Part shown: positions 53,603 to 62,145 of the stretch, piece by piece
Numbering within the stretch: position 1 is the stretch's first letter
Layout of the letters: each line of letters starts with the position of its first letter
Assembly: GCF_900626075.1 (NCBI RefSeq)
Contig: NZ_UYZY01000007.1
Span: 1-64,000, forward strand
Length of the DNA stretch: 64,000 nt
Direction: 5' to 3'
From: Clostridium transplantifaecale
GTDB taxonomy: Bacteria; Bacillota; Clostridia; Lachnospirales; Lachnospiraceae
The notes under the pieces: generated by a model
Told to the model about the DNA's origin: nothing
Seen by the model: the letters and a program-made list of their open reading frames with translations, nothing else
Databases searched by the model: none
Made by a program: the position numbers and the translations under genes

Positions 53603-55279
53603 ATGTCGATAAATGACGTAAGCAATCTGTTTACATTTGCCGGAGGCCTGGGCATGTTCTTGTATGGTATGCGCATCATGGGTGACGGCATGCAGAAGAC
53701 AGCCGGAAGCAAGATGAACCACTTTCTCGGCATGGTAACAAATAACAGGCTTCTGGGCGTGGTTCTGGGAGCATTAATTACGGCAATTCTTCACAGCAGT
53801 GCGGCCACGACGGTTATGGTAGTCGGATTTGTCAATGCTGGAATTCTGAATCTTACACAGGCGGTAGGCGTTATCATGGGCGCCAATATTGGTACGACAA
53901 TTACTGCCTGGATGGTATCTTTAAATCAGTTGGGAGACGCGTTTACCGTTCTGCAGCCAGCCTTTTTTGCACCGCTGTGTATTGGTATCGGCACGTTCCT
54001 GATCGTATTTTCCAAAAAACAGAAGAATAACCTGATCGGAGAAATTGTAATCGGCGTCGGCCTTCTTTTTGTGGGCCTTGAATTTATGAGCGGAGCGATT
54101 AATCCTTACACAGATGCACCGATTTTTGCAAAGGCGTTTGCCATTATGGGGCGAAACCCGATTCTCGGCATTGTAACAGGAGCCCTGGTGACCGCGCTTC
54201 TGCAAAGCTCTACGGCTTCCGTCGGAATTCTCCAGACGCTGGCGATGAACGGTGTCGTGACGACGGGGGCGGCCATCTATATCACCCTGGGACAGAATAT
54301 AGGAACATGTCTTACGGCCATGCTTTCCAGCGCCGGGGCCAACAGGACGGCCAAGAGGGCGGCGGCCATCCATCTGACGTTTAATACGCTGGGAGCCGTT
54401 ATATTCGGGATCGGCATGTATGCGTTGTCCCTGCTTCGGCCGATGATGGCCGGTTCGGGGATTAACTCCGTGCAGATTTCCATGTTCCATACAATTTTCA
54501 ATGTGACGAACACCCTTCTTTTATATCCGTTTGCCAACCAGCTTGTAAAGATTTCTGGTCTGCTTGTAAAGGACGGGGAGCCGGAAGAGGAGAGCAGGGA
54601 GGACAGCCGCGAGATCGAGACGGCGTTCCGCCATCTGGATCAGCGTATTTTCGAATCGCCTGTCTTTGCTATTGAGGTGGCTCAGATGGAGACTGTACAT
54701 ATGGGGCAGATAGCCCTCAATAATATCCGCCTTGCCACAAGTGCTATTTTGAACAGGGATAAAGAGAAGACAAAAGAGGTTTACAGGAATGAGAAGGATA
54801 TCGACAGGATGGAAGAGCTTCTGACGGGATATCTTATCAAAGTCAACAACCTGTCCCTGACCGAACATCAGAAGCTGCTGGTGAACAACCTCTTCTACAG
54901 TATCAGCGATATTGAGAGGGTGGGCGACCACTGTGAGAACCTGGCGGAGCAGGCCGATTACATGGAAGAACATAAGGTGGCCTTCTCAGAGACGGGAAGC
55001 GCCGATTTGAGGGCGATCAGTGAGAAAGTGGTAAAATCCTTCACCCATGCCATAGCGGCCAGACAGACGGGCGATATGGACGATGTGAGGAAGGTGAGCC
55101 AGTATGAGGATGACGTGGATATGCTGGAAGAAGAATTGAGGGATAAACATATAGAACGTCTTTCAAGCGGCCAGTGCGATCCGTCCTCCGGAGTCGTATT
55201 TCTGGATATTATCAGCAATCTGGAGAGAATATCAGACCATGCCTACAATCTGGCGGGGTATGTAAAAGATGAGATGTAG
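53603..55279 (+). CDS. Na+/phosphate cotransporter with PhoU-like tail
   Basis: A 558-residue protein. The membrane part (residues 1-320) has the duplicated PNaS signature: ITAILHSSAATTVMVVGFVNAGI and ALVTALLQSSTASVGILQTLAMNG, both with the QSS/HSS motif that binds phosphate and sodium. The C-terminal 220 residues are helical and resemble PhoU (DIERVGDHCENLAEQ and NLERISDHAYNLAGY are the two metal-site repeats). Such proteins import phosphate, with the PhoU part as a likely regulator. AGGAGG precedes the ATG. It is monocistronic, with terminator hairpin downstream. Confidence 0.95.
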   Translation: MSINDVSNLFTFAGGLGMFLYGMRIMGDGMQKTAGSKMNHFLGMVTNNRLLGVVLGALITAILHSSAATTVMVVGFVNAGILNLTQAVGVIMGANIGTTITAWMVSLNQLGDAFTVLQPAFFAPLCIGIGTFLIVFSKKQKNNLIGEIVIGVGLLFVGLEFMSGAINPYTDAPIFAKAFAIMGRNPILGIVTGALVTALLQSSTASVGILQTLAMNGVVTTGAAIYITLGQNIGTCLTAMLSSAGANRTAKRAAAIHLTFNTLGAVIFGIGMYALSLLRPMMAGSGINSVQISMFHTIFNVTNTLLLYPFANQLVKISGLLVKDGEPEEESREDSREIETAFRHLDQRIFESPVFAIEVAQMETVHMGQIALNNIRLATSAILNRDKEKTKEVYRNEKDIDRMEELLTGYLIKVNNLSLTEHQKLLVNNLFYSISDIERVGDHCENLAEQADYMEEHKVAFSETGSADLRAISEKVVKSFTHAIAARQTGDMDDVRKVSQYEDDVDMLEEELRDKHIERLSSGQCDPSSGVVFLDIISNLERISDHAYNLAGYVKDEM

Positions 55280-55334
55280 TAAAACTTAATTCAGGAAATG
55301 ATTATGGGGAATTTACAGATTAAAAGTAGAAATT

Positions 55335-55385
55335 AGAATACGGCGTCCCGGCAGTTAAATTGCCGGAACACCGTATTCTGCTGTT
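55335..55385. terminator. Bidirectional terminator between convergent genes
   Basis: AGAATACGG and CCGTATTCT form the outer stem, CCGGCA/TTGCCGG the inner. It lies between the Na/Pi gene and the TAXI gene. Confidence 0.8.
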
Positions 55386-55397
55386 ATGTAATAGATG

Positions 55398-56429
55398 TTA
55401 TTTTTCTTCCAGATAGTTCTTTTCTATGTAATACCGTTCGGAACCTTTGTGCAGCGGAATAGCCAGATCGTTGCAGATAAACCCTTTCTGCGTCAGTGAA
55501 GCGAGTGAATCGTGGCTGGCAGCCAGCTGTGGGATAGACTCATCCAGAATTTTTGTAATCTGATAGACGAGATCTTCATCCATTCTCTCATCGACGCAGA
55601 GAAGACATTTGATACCGAAGGAGTCAACGTCTTCGTCCTGGCCAGGATACGTTCCGGCTGGGATTACCGTCTTATAATAGAAGGAATTCTTTGAAAGAAT
55701 CGTTCCCAGTTCCTCGGGAGTGTACTTGAGGAGACGGCAGGGAATGGTATCTGCAAGCTCGGTCAGCCCGGTGATGGGAATTCCGGCGAAACCGTGTACG
55801 GCATCGAGACTTCCATCCTCTACGGCAACGGAACCGGAGCCAAGGCCGGAGTTAACCAGGGTGGTTTTCTTGGAGTTCAGGCCAACCGCATCGATTGCAA
55901 TGCGTGCGGAAAGATCGGTTGTGGAACCCTGAGGTCCAATCGCAGCGCTCTTGCCTGCCAGATCATGGACGTAAGTGAGCCCTGCCGAATCCGGGGCCAT
56001 CCAGTTGGAAACACTGACATAAATGGCGCCTATGGTCCGCAGGCTTTTAACGGGCCTGTTTTCAAATTCATGCGTTCCGGAATATGCGGCCAGAGCAACA
56101 TCCCCGCTGACAAGTCCCATATCAATCTGGCCGTCTTCGATCCATTCTACATTGGTGAAAGAACCGTTGGAGGCGCTGATATTGATTTTGATATTGGAAT
56201 CATGCTCGCTGATAACCTGGGCAATGGCGTTGCCGACCGGGAACATGGTCCCGCCGCTGTCGGCTGTTCCTATCGTCAGAACCTGAAGTCCGTTTTTCAT
56301 CTCCTGTGATGTTTCGGAATTGGAGGTGAACGGGGAACTGTCGGAGCCGGAGGAAGAACAACTGCATAAAGCGGTGGAAAGACCCAGAAGGGCGGTAAAG
56401 AAGAAAGCTTTTGAAAATAATTTTTTCAT
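55398..56429 (-). CDS. TAXI-family TRAP solute-binding lipoprotein
   Basis: A 343-residue exported lipoprotein (LSTALCSCSSSGS lipobox region, Cys at about 22-24). The mature protein has the TAXI features: LTIGTADSGGTMFPVGNAIAQVIS, AAIGPQGSTTDLSARIA and a long helical C-terminus. TAXI proteins bind organic acids or glutamate for TRAP transporters. No TRAP membrane subunits are present here. The neighbour upstream on the same strand is a GltS-type glutamate symporter, though a terminator-like hairpin separates them. Confidence 0.9.
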   Translation of the reverse strand: MKKLFSKAFFFTALLGLSTALCSCSSSGSDSSPFTSNSETSQEMKNGLQVLTIGTADSGGTMFPVGNAIAQVISEHDSNIKINISASNGSFTNVEWIEDGQIDMGLVSGDVALAAYSGTHEFENRPVKSLRTIGAIYVSVSNWMAPDSAGLTYVHDLAGKSAAIGPQGSTTDLSARIAIDAVGLNSKKTTLVNSGLGSGSVAVEDGSLDAVHGFAGIPITGLTELADTIPCRLLKYTPEELGTILSKNSFYYKTVIPAGTYPGQDEDVDSFGIKCLLCVDERMDEDLVYQITKILDESIPQLAASHDSLASLTQKGFICNDLAIPLHKGSERYYIEKNYLEEK

Positions 56430-56597
56430 TTATATATCACCTGTTTGTATTTTATGGTAAACATGGTTGTCTGATGCAGAAGAAATTTTATAAAATATGC
56501 GAAATCTTTACATCCGTCTATACTATAACACAGGTGGGGGAATTCGTCCAATGAAACAACGAAAAGCACGCTTCGCACACTTTTCATTGCCACTCAA

Positions 56598-56636
56598 CGA
56601 TAAACAGCCCGGCTATTTGGGGGGCCGGGCTGTCTA
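56598..56636 (-). terminator. Terminator-like hairpin after gltS
   Basis: ACAGCCCGGC pairs perfectly with GCCGGGCTGT around a 10-base loop, followed on the minus strand by TTATCG. Confidence 0.65.
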
Positions 56637-56674
56637 TGTAATAATTCTATATTAAGTTAGCAATGAACGTGCTT

Positions 56675-57922
56675 TTATTTCACCAGGCTTCCAAATACGG
56701 AAAGGAAGATTGGATTGTAGATATCGTCGATGATAACGGCGAAGGATGGGTAAAGGACCCATGCTACATTATGCCATCCGTACTCATCCATAACGGCTTT
56801 TTCATTTGCAACGGCGTTAGGACCGGAACCGCATCCCCATCCGCAGTTTCCTGCAGCCATAACAGCGGCGCCGTAGTCGCGGCCGAACATGTTGTAGGAT
56901 ACAAAGATTGCAAATGCTGCCATTAAAACTGCCTGGCAGAGAAGGATGATACCCATCTGGCCGGCTACAGGAGCCAGTTTCGTGATATCGGTTGTCATGA
57001 GCACGAGGGCCAGATAAAGTTCCAGGAACATATGCTCAATAGCGTCGACTTCTGGAACATAGAACTTGATATTGCATGCCTCCATGACATTACGTGCGAT
57101 TGCGCCTGCGAACAGACAGCCGATAAATTTAGGCATCTCAATCATTGGGATGTTATCAAGGATACAGTAAATCGGCATACCAAGAGCAGCGATAAGCAGC
57201 GTCATGGCAAACATGGAAATCATTCTGCTGTTGTCAAGTGTTGCAACAGTGCCTGATTTTGCTGATTCCGGTTTGTCATTCGGGTCGGATTTAAGACCAT
57301 GCCGGGAAATCAGGAATGCGGCTACAGGACCGCCAATCAGGGAGCCCATGATATTTCCCATGGTACCGGCAGCGACACCAATTGTGGTGGCATCCGCTGC
57401 GCCCCAGCTTTCAAAGATAGGTCCGAATGCGGAAGCTGTACCAACACCGCCCGACATAGCGGATGAAGAACACTGCAGTGCCAGAAGCGGATGAAGGCCA
57501 ATCAGGTTGCCTACGAATACGCCCAGAAGATCCTGAAGAGTAATCAGAACACAGGCAGCGATGGCAATCATGGCGCAAAGCTTGCCGCCTGCATGGCGGA
57601 GCATCTTTAAGCTGAAGCCGAAACCAACGCAGAGGAAGAACAGGTTCTGACATAAATCTTTCATAATCGTTGCGTCGAAGGAAAGGCCGATGATGCCGGA
57701 TCCTTTGATGATAGCGACAACAACCGAGAAAATGATACCGGATACAACCGGTGCCGGGATTGCGTATTTACGCAGTAATTTTGAGTGGTTTACAATCGCA
57801 CGGCCCAGAAAAATTACAATGGCGGCGAAGCCCAGTGTGGTGAGATACTCGAACTTGAAATTTGCAACAGCCCCATCTGCTGCCGGTGTGTAAGTACCGA
57901 AATAGCCCATGATAGTTTCCAT
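56675..57922 (-). CDS. gltS: Sodium/glutamate symporter
   Basis: A 415-residue membrane protein with two repeats of five or six membrane segments. Family motifs: LLRKYAIPAPVVSGIIFSVV, the ALQCSSSAMSGGVGTASAFGPIFE reentrant loop in the first half, and AVMAAGNCGWGCGSGPNAVANE in the second. It imports glutamate with sodium. Start is ATG 57922 because GGAGGG stands 10 bp upstream; an ATG at 57940 lies before that ribosome site. It is transcribed toward the TAXI gene. Confidence 0.9.
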   Translation of the reverse strand: METIMGYFGTYTPAADGAVANFKFEYLTTLGFAAIVIFLGRAIVNHSKLLRKYAIPAPVVSGIIFSVVVAIIKGSGIIGLSFDATIMKDLCQNLFFLCVGFGFSLKMLRHAGGKLCAMIAIAACVLITLQDLLGVFVGNLIGLHPLLALQCSSSAMSGGVGTASAFGPIFESWGAADATTIGVAAGTMGNIMGSLIGGPVAAFLISRHGLKSDPNDKPESAKSGTVATLDNSRMISMFAMTLLIAALGMPIYCILDNIPMIEMPKFIGCLFAGAIARNVMEACNIKFYVPEVDAIEHMFLELYLALVLMTTDITKLAPVAGQMGIILLCQAVLMAAFAIFVSYNMFGRDYGAAVMAAGNCGWGCGSGPNAVANEKAVMDEYGWHNVAWVLYPSFAVIIDDIYNPIFLSVFGSLVK

Positions 57923-58098
57923 AGAAACAATACCCTCCATTTCTTTTAATAAAGTTTATATTTTTTTTATAAATTTAGTGTAAAAGATTCATTAATCGAA
58001 GTCAATTTATGTAATTAAGTAAAGGGTTTAGTAACTATAGTAAGTGAATAAGGGGGGAATTGGTGAGAAAGTCGGACGGCAGGCAGGGGGATTGGGAT

Positions 58099-58174
58099 GG
58101 TGAGAGGGAGGGGGTGAGTCTTCAGTCCCGGAGGGAGGTTATGGCCCGGGCCTGAAGACTCGAAGGTTTTCACC
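58099..58174. repeat. Short hairpin sharing the giant-repeat core motif
   Basis: GAGTCTTCAGTCCCGG (58116-58131) and the inverse CCGGGCCTGAAGACTC (58146-58161) form a stem of about 15 pairs. Outer GGTGA/TCACC at 58099 and 58170 extend it. The left motif is identical to the core of the giant repeat at 20022-20037. The loop contains GGTTATGGCC, related to the GGCCATAACC beside another copy of that core. The rest of 57941-58366 shows only an AT-rich gltS leader and no gene. Confidence 0.7.
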
Positions 58175-58366
58175 ATACCGATGCCCGGCCTGCAGCTGTT
58201 AAGTGTCCTTGTTTCTCAAATATAAATATGCATTTCTATACTTCTGGCCTGCAGTATTGTATAATAGAATAAATCGGAATTGACCGGGCAGAGCGAGGGA
58301 AGCATCTTGACAAGGCAGTTTGCGTCCATTGGGCTTAATGAAAGAATTATTTTGAAAGGGTGGAAA

Positions 58367-58885
58367 ATGATGAATACAGAAAGTTCAGATAAAACAAAAA
58401 GCAAAACAGAAGAAAGACGCATTTTCAGATATACCCTTGCTGACGCATGGAAAGATACTATTTCGCAAGTTGAGGTATTAGAGGGGATTGAAGATAAAAA
58501 TATAAGATGTTTATATTTTGACAGACCACGCAGCCTGACCAAAGAGGGCAATACCAATGTTGACTCTTTCTTTACTACAATCAATCAGAAAGATATTAAT
58601 GCAATAAAGAATGCAATGCATAGTCACACAGACATTTTCCAATATAAAGAAATTGAGTTTCCAACGGTGCTTGATGGGGTTATCAACACATTTGAATTTA
58701 TACTGGACGAAAATTTTGCAAACGAAATTACCGCATATAATATTTGGGCATTCAGAGGAAATGTTGATGTTGGAATCATTGGAGCTCCGCCATATAAAGG
58801 AAGCGCTGTTTTACAGTTATTTGACGAAATTTCTAAAATACTGTTAGATAATGGGGTAGATCCAAAATACCTTAGGACTGATTGA
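58367..58885 (+). CDS. Hypothetical cytoplasmic protein
   Basis: A 172-residue protein with no signal peptide and no membrane segment. It begins MMNTESSDKTKSK after AAAGGGTGG; an open extension to 58280 is not supported. Composition is rich in Ile, Asn, Asp and Phe with high A+T codon use compared with neighbours, which hints at recent acquisition. The C-terminal half (YNIWAFRGNVDVGIIGAPP, LFDEISKILLDNG) looks like an alpha/beta fold. I do not recognise a family. Confidence 0.6.
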   Translation: MMNTESSDKTKSKTEERRIFRYTLADAWKDTISQVEVLEGIEDKNIRCLYFDRPRSLTKEGNTNVDSFFTTINQKDINAIKNAMHSHTDIFQYKEIEFPTVLDGVINTFEFILDENFANEITAYNIWAFRGNVDVGIIGAPPYKGSAVLQLFDEISKILLDNGVDPKYLRTD

Positions 58886-59081
58886 GAGAAGAGAGATTGG
58901 AAGTAAACAATTTAAGTCTGTTGCGCCGAACACTTTGAAGTTCGGCTTAAATGGTGGTCCAATCAGCTTTGTCATTCAGAGTGCGGACCTAAAGAAGCGG
59001 GAATTCCCCCGGGTGTTGGCCGGGCGGGCATGTACATGGGAATGGAACAGAAGTGCAATTCCGGTTTAATGAATCGTAATA

Positions 59082-59125
59082 AGGACACCAGAGCGCTTGA
59101 ATTATCTGGTGTCCTGCATTTTTAT
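59082..59125 (+). terminator. Intrinsic terminator
   Basis: AGGACACCAGA pairs perfectly with TCTGGTGTCCT, followed by GCATTTTTATATA. It lies 200 bp beyond the hypothetical gene; the rest of 58886-59215 holds no visible gene. Confidence 0.8.
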
Positions 59126-59215
59126 ATACTATTTGAATTAAAAAAATCATAGAAGCTAAGTTTGTCTGCTGTCTGAAGGACATGCATTTAAGTCATATCT
59201 TAAGATGATTTTTCC

Positions 59216-60004
59216 CTAATAAATAAAAAGCTGTGTCCAGTAATCTGTTCCGCTGGCGTCTTTGTAATGTCCTACGCCGATAGTGGTGTAGTCTTTATTA
59301 AGGATATTTGCCTTGTGTCCTGAACTGTTCATCCAGCCCTGCATTACGGCCTCCGGTGAATTCTGGCCATAGGCGATGTTTTCTCCGGTTCCTCTGTAGC
59401 TGACTCCGGCCTGGTTCAGAGCGGTGCTGAAACTGCTGCCGTCCGGCCTGGTGTGGGAAAATGTTTTCTTGATTTCCTGGGCGCGGAGCTGGGCTGCCTC
59501 CGCCACGCGTGTATCGGCAGTCAGAGGACTTAAACCGGCTTTTGCACGCTCCGCATTTACCAGGGCGACAACTGCATTGCTATACGCATCCTGGCTTTCT
59601 TCCTGATCCGGTTGATCGGGAGTCTCATCGTCCGGAGCTTCCGGTGTCACACCTGGATTTTCAGGCTGCTCCGGAATCATGTCACCGGGCTGATTCGGCA
59701 GTTCCGGTCCCGGCAGCTCCGGTGTCGGGAAAATAAAATCAGGAGGAGTCATTTCCGGCAGAACCGGACCTGTACCCCAGTTACCATTTTGATTCCAGTT
59801 TCCGCCCTGGTTCCAGTTGCCGTTCTGTCCCCAATTTCCGCTGCCGGGAAGGCAGTCCTTTCCTCCGATTCCAATTACATAAGCGCTTCCGCCTGAAAAA
59901 GGAATCTGATAGGTAGATACCGCAGCCAGGGATGTCATTGGCATTGCAGCCGCTGCAAACATAACCGCAGCAGCAGATAAAGTGTTAACTAATATTCGTC
60001 TCAT
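59216..60004 (-). CDS. Secreted CAP (SCP/PR1) domain protein
   Basis: A 262-residue exported protein with signal peptide (to about residue 28, SLAA). It has a low-complexity segment of repeated GNW-NQ units (about 55-77), a Pro/Glu-rich linker (about 80-138), then a YkwD-type CAP domain (VVALVNAERAKAGLSPLTADTRVAEAAQLRAQEI, SHTRPDGSSFSTAL, GENIAYGQNSPEAVMQGWMNSSGHKANILN, IGVGHYKDASGTDYWTQLF). The CAP His and Glu residues are conserved. Function of bacterial CAP proteins is mostly unknown; some act at the spore coat or cell wall. AGGAGG precedes the ATG. Confidence 0.92.
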   Translation of the reverse strand: MRRILVNTLSAAAVMFAAAAMPMTSLAAVSTYQIPFSGGSAYVIGIGGKDCLPGSGNWGQNGNWNQGGNWNQNGNWGTGPVLPEMTPPDFIFPTPELPGPELPNQPGDMIPEQPENPGVTPEAPDDETPDQPDQEESQDAYSNAVVALVNAERAKAGLSPLTADTRVAEAAQLRAQEIKKTFSHTRPDGSSFSTALNQAGVSYRGTGENIAYGQNSPEAVMQGWMNSSGHKANILNKDYTTIGVGHYKDASGTDYWTQLFIY

Positions 60005-60131
60005 GGTTTTCCTCCTTAGTTGTTACATAATTATTACATATTTGTTACAAAATTATATTAACACATAATAACTGGAAAACCATTAGGGAAAAACTGGAAT
60101 AACCACTGAATCAGTATCCGGGCAATCAGAA

Positions 60132-61277
60132 TTATTTCTTTATCCAATTCCGATGCCAGGCAATAAACATCATTAACCCGGCCATACATAAGAAAGATCC
60201 AAAAAGGAAGGCGCTGCTCAGTCTGGAATCAGCTAAGATTCCAAATACAAGATTCGTACCCGCGCCGACGGTGTCGGCAATCATTGCGTTAATGCTCAGA
60301 GCCGTAGCACGGTTTTCTGAAAGAATCTGCCTGTTTTGAAGTTCCATCTGGAAAGGCTGAAACAGACTGTTCGAGATACGCAGAATTAAAACAGAACCAA
60401 TGGTAACCCATGCTTTTTCTGTAAAAGCCAGTGCAAAACAGGAGAGCACTGCCATGACATAAAGTAAAATTCCGGCATATTTTATCCCGGAACGCCGGGA
60501 AAGACAGGATGAGGCGGCGCCGCACAGCCCTGTCAGCGTAACAGCAATATAGACATATCCGATTTGCTGCACAGACAGTCCGCACTTCATATATTGAAGC
60601 TGAATAAGAAATACCGTGATTGTCTGGTGAGTTTCCGTCAGGAAAGCTACAGCGGCCAGAAAGAGCAGCAGATGCCTGTCCTTCAGCGTATGACTCACCA
60701 TTTTCCTAAACCCGGTGATACAAAATGCATGCGTTTGATTATTTTTTACTTCCACCAGCCATAATGAGGCTAATGCCGCAATACCATAGCTTACGACGGT
60801 GAGGAATCCTGCGAGTCTGTAGTTATCCCCTGCAAAAACGGAAAAAACGGCAGCGGCGCCCAACAACCCGGCCGTCTGCAGGCTGTTATAAATACCAAAA
60901 ACCTTCTGGCTGTTTTTTCCTTCACATGAAAGATAAAGAATGCTGGCATCAACACCAGAGAGTCCCGCAATGACAATGCTGAGCATAATGCGTTCCGCCA
61001 GAAACCACAAAAACCCATCTGCCCGCCAGAACACAATTTTTGATACAAAATAGAGAAAACAGCAGAATACCATCGTACGTTTATATCCAATTTTATCGGC
61101 AAGGATTCCCCATGGAATCTCGCATAGAAGACATAAAACCAGAGAAATGCTTTCGATAAGAGATATCTGGAAAATGGTAACACCCTGCGACTGCCGGTAA
61201 AGAGCCGCTATAGGACCATAAAAGACCATGCCATGCATAAGTGCAATAACATACATAAGATAAATATTTTTTTTCAT
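60132..61277 (-). CDS. Major facilitator superfamily transporter
   Basis: A 381-residue membrane protein with about 12 segments. The loop between TM2 and TM3 reads EIPWGILADKIGYKRTM, the MFS motif (G-x-x-x-D-x-x-G-x-K/R). The overall look is that of small drug or metabolite exporters. It is encoded downstream of a two-component system on the same strand but behind a terminator. Substrate unknown. Confidence 0.9.
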   Translation of the reverse strand: MKKNIYLMYVIALMHGMVFYGPIAALYRQSQGVTIFQISLIESISLVLCLLCEIPWGILADKIGYKRTMVFCCFLYFVSKIVFWRADGFLWFLAERIMLSIVIAGLSGVDASILYLSCEGKNSQKVFGIYNSLQTAGLLGAAAVFSVFAGDNYRLAGFLTVVSYGIAALASLWLVEVKNNQTHAFCITGFRKMVSHTLKDRHLLLFLAAVAFLTETHQTITVFLIQLQYMKCGLSVQQIGYVYIAVTLTGLCGAASSCLSRRSGIKYAGILLYVMAVLSCFALAFTEKAWVTIGSVLILRISNSLFQPFQMELQNRQILSENRATALSINAMIADTVGAGTNLVFGILADSRLSSAFLFGSFLCMAGLMMFIAWHRNWIKK

Positions 61278-61308
61278 TAAGTCATTTCCTTTCCGATTTT
61301 AAACACCA

Positions 61309-61336
61309 CAAAAAGCGCTGATAAAACCAGCGCTGT
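61309..61336 (-). terminator. Intrinsic terminator of the two-component operon
   Basis: AGCGCTG pairs with CAGCGCT around a loop, followed on the minus strand by T5. Confidence 0.75.
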
Positions 61337-61458
61337 AACCATATGCTTTTTAGTTAAATCGGATTTCCGGAAATGCTACTGAACTTCATTTTTCCCCCTG
61401 AAATCGGGATACCAAACGCAAAGGGATTTGTATGCGTCGTCCGGCATCCTCTGGAATT

Positions 61459-62145
61459 CTAATCTTTTACGTATCGGTACCGGATTGACGGTCTTCCCCC
61501 GGTCTGATAATCAATTGTACTGATAAGCTCCCCTGTTTCCACCATATAATTCATATATCTGCGGATTGTAATACGGGACAGATGAATCTGTTCGGCAATC
61601 TGTTCACTGGAATAGGCGTCATCCCTGTTCTCTTTTAGAAACGCACGAATCAGACCAAGAGTCGTCTCATTTAACCCCTTTGTGAGGTTAGCTGCGGCCG
61701 CCGCTGTGCTTTCCTGCCGGATCAGCAGTTTATCGATTTCACCCTGCTTCATATTACTTTTGGCCTGGCTTACATATTCTTTCATCTGGCTGTATTTATC
61801 CAGGGCCGCCTTAAAACGTGAATATTCAAACGGTTTGACAAGATAATCGATCACACCCCGGGAGAGGAGCTGAAGCACGATGTCCGTATCGCTTGCCGAG
61901 GTCACCATGATAATGGAGGGCGCTATGCCCATGGCATGTAGCTGGTCGATAAATTCAGAGCCGTTCATTAATGGGGTGTAGTAATCCAGAATAATCAAAT
62001 CCACATCATTATCCTGCAGATATTCAAGGGCTTCAATGCCGCTTTTAAAAATATTAACCACCCGGAAAGAGGGGGTAAGCTCCACATATTGTTTGTTGAT
62101 GGACGCCACCATGGGATCGTCTTCTATGATAATGACCTGATACAT
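61459..62145 (-). CDS. CitB/DcuR-type response regulator
   Basis: A 228-residue regulator. The receiver domain has EDDPM at its start, the phosphoacceptor Asp in LIILDYYTPLMNGSEF and the Lys in YLVKPFEYSRF. The C-terminal part is a helix-turn-helix of the DcuR/DpiA sort (SSEQIAEQIHLSRITIRRYMNYMVETGEL). Its start codon overlaps the kinase stop (TAATG). Such systems usually sense C4-dicarboxylates, citrate or related acids and induce their transporters. The CitMHS gene at 28242 is far away, so a link is only a guess. Confidence 0.92.
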   Translation of the reverse strand: MYQVIIIEDDPMVASINKQYVELTPSFRVVNIFKSGIEALEYLQDNDVDLIILDYYTPLMNGSEFIDQLHAMGIAPSIIMVTSASDTDIVLQLLSRGVIDYLVKPFEYSRFKAALDKYSQMKEYVSQAKSNMKQGEIDKLLIRQESTAAAAANLTKGLNETTLGLIRAFLKENRDDAYSSEQIAEQIHLSRITIRRYMNYMVETGELISTIDYQTGGRPSIRYRYVKD

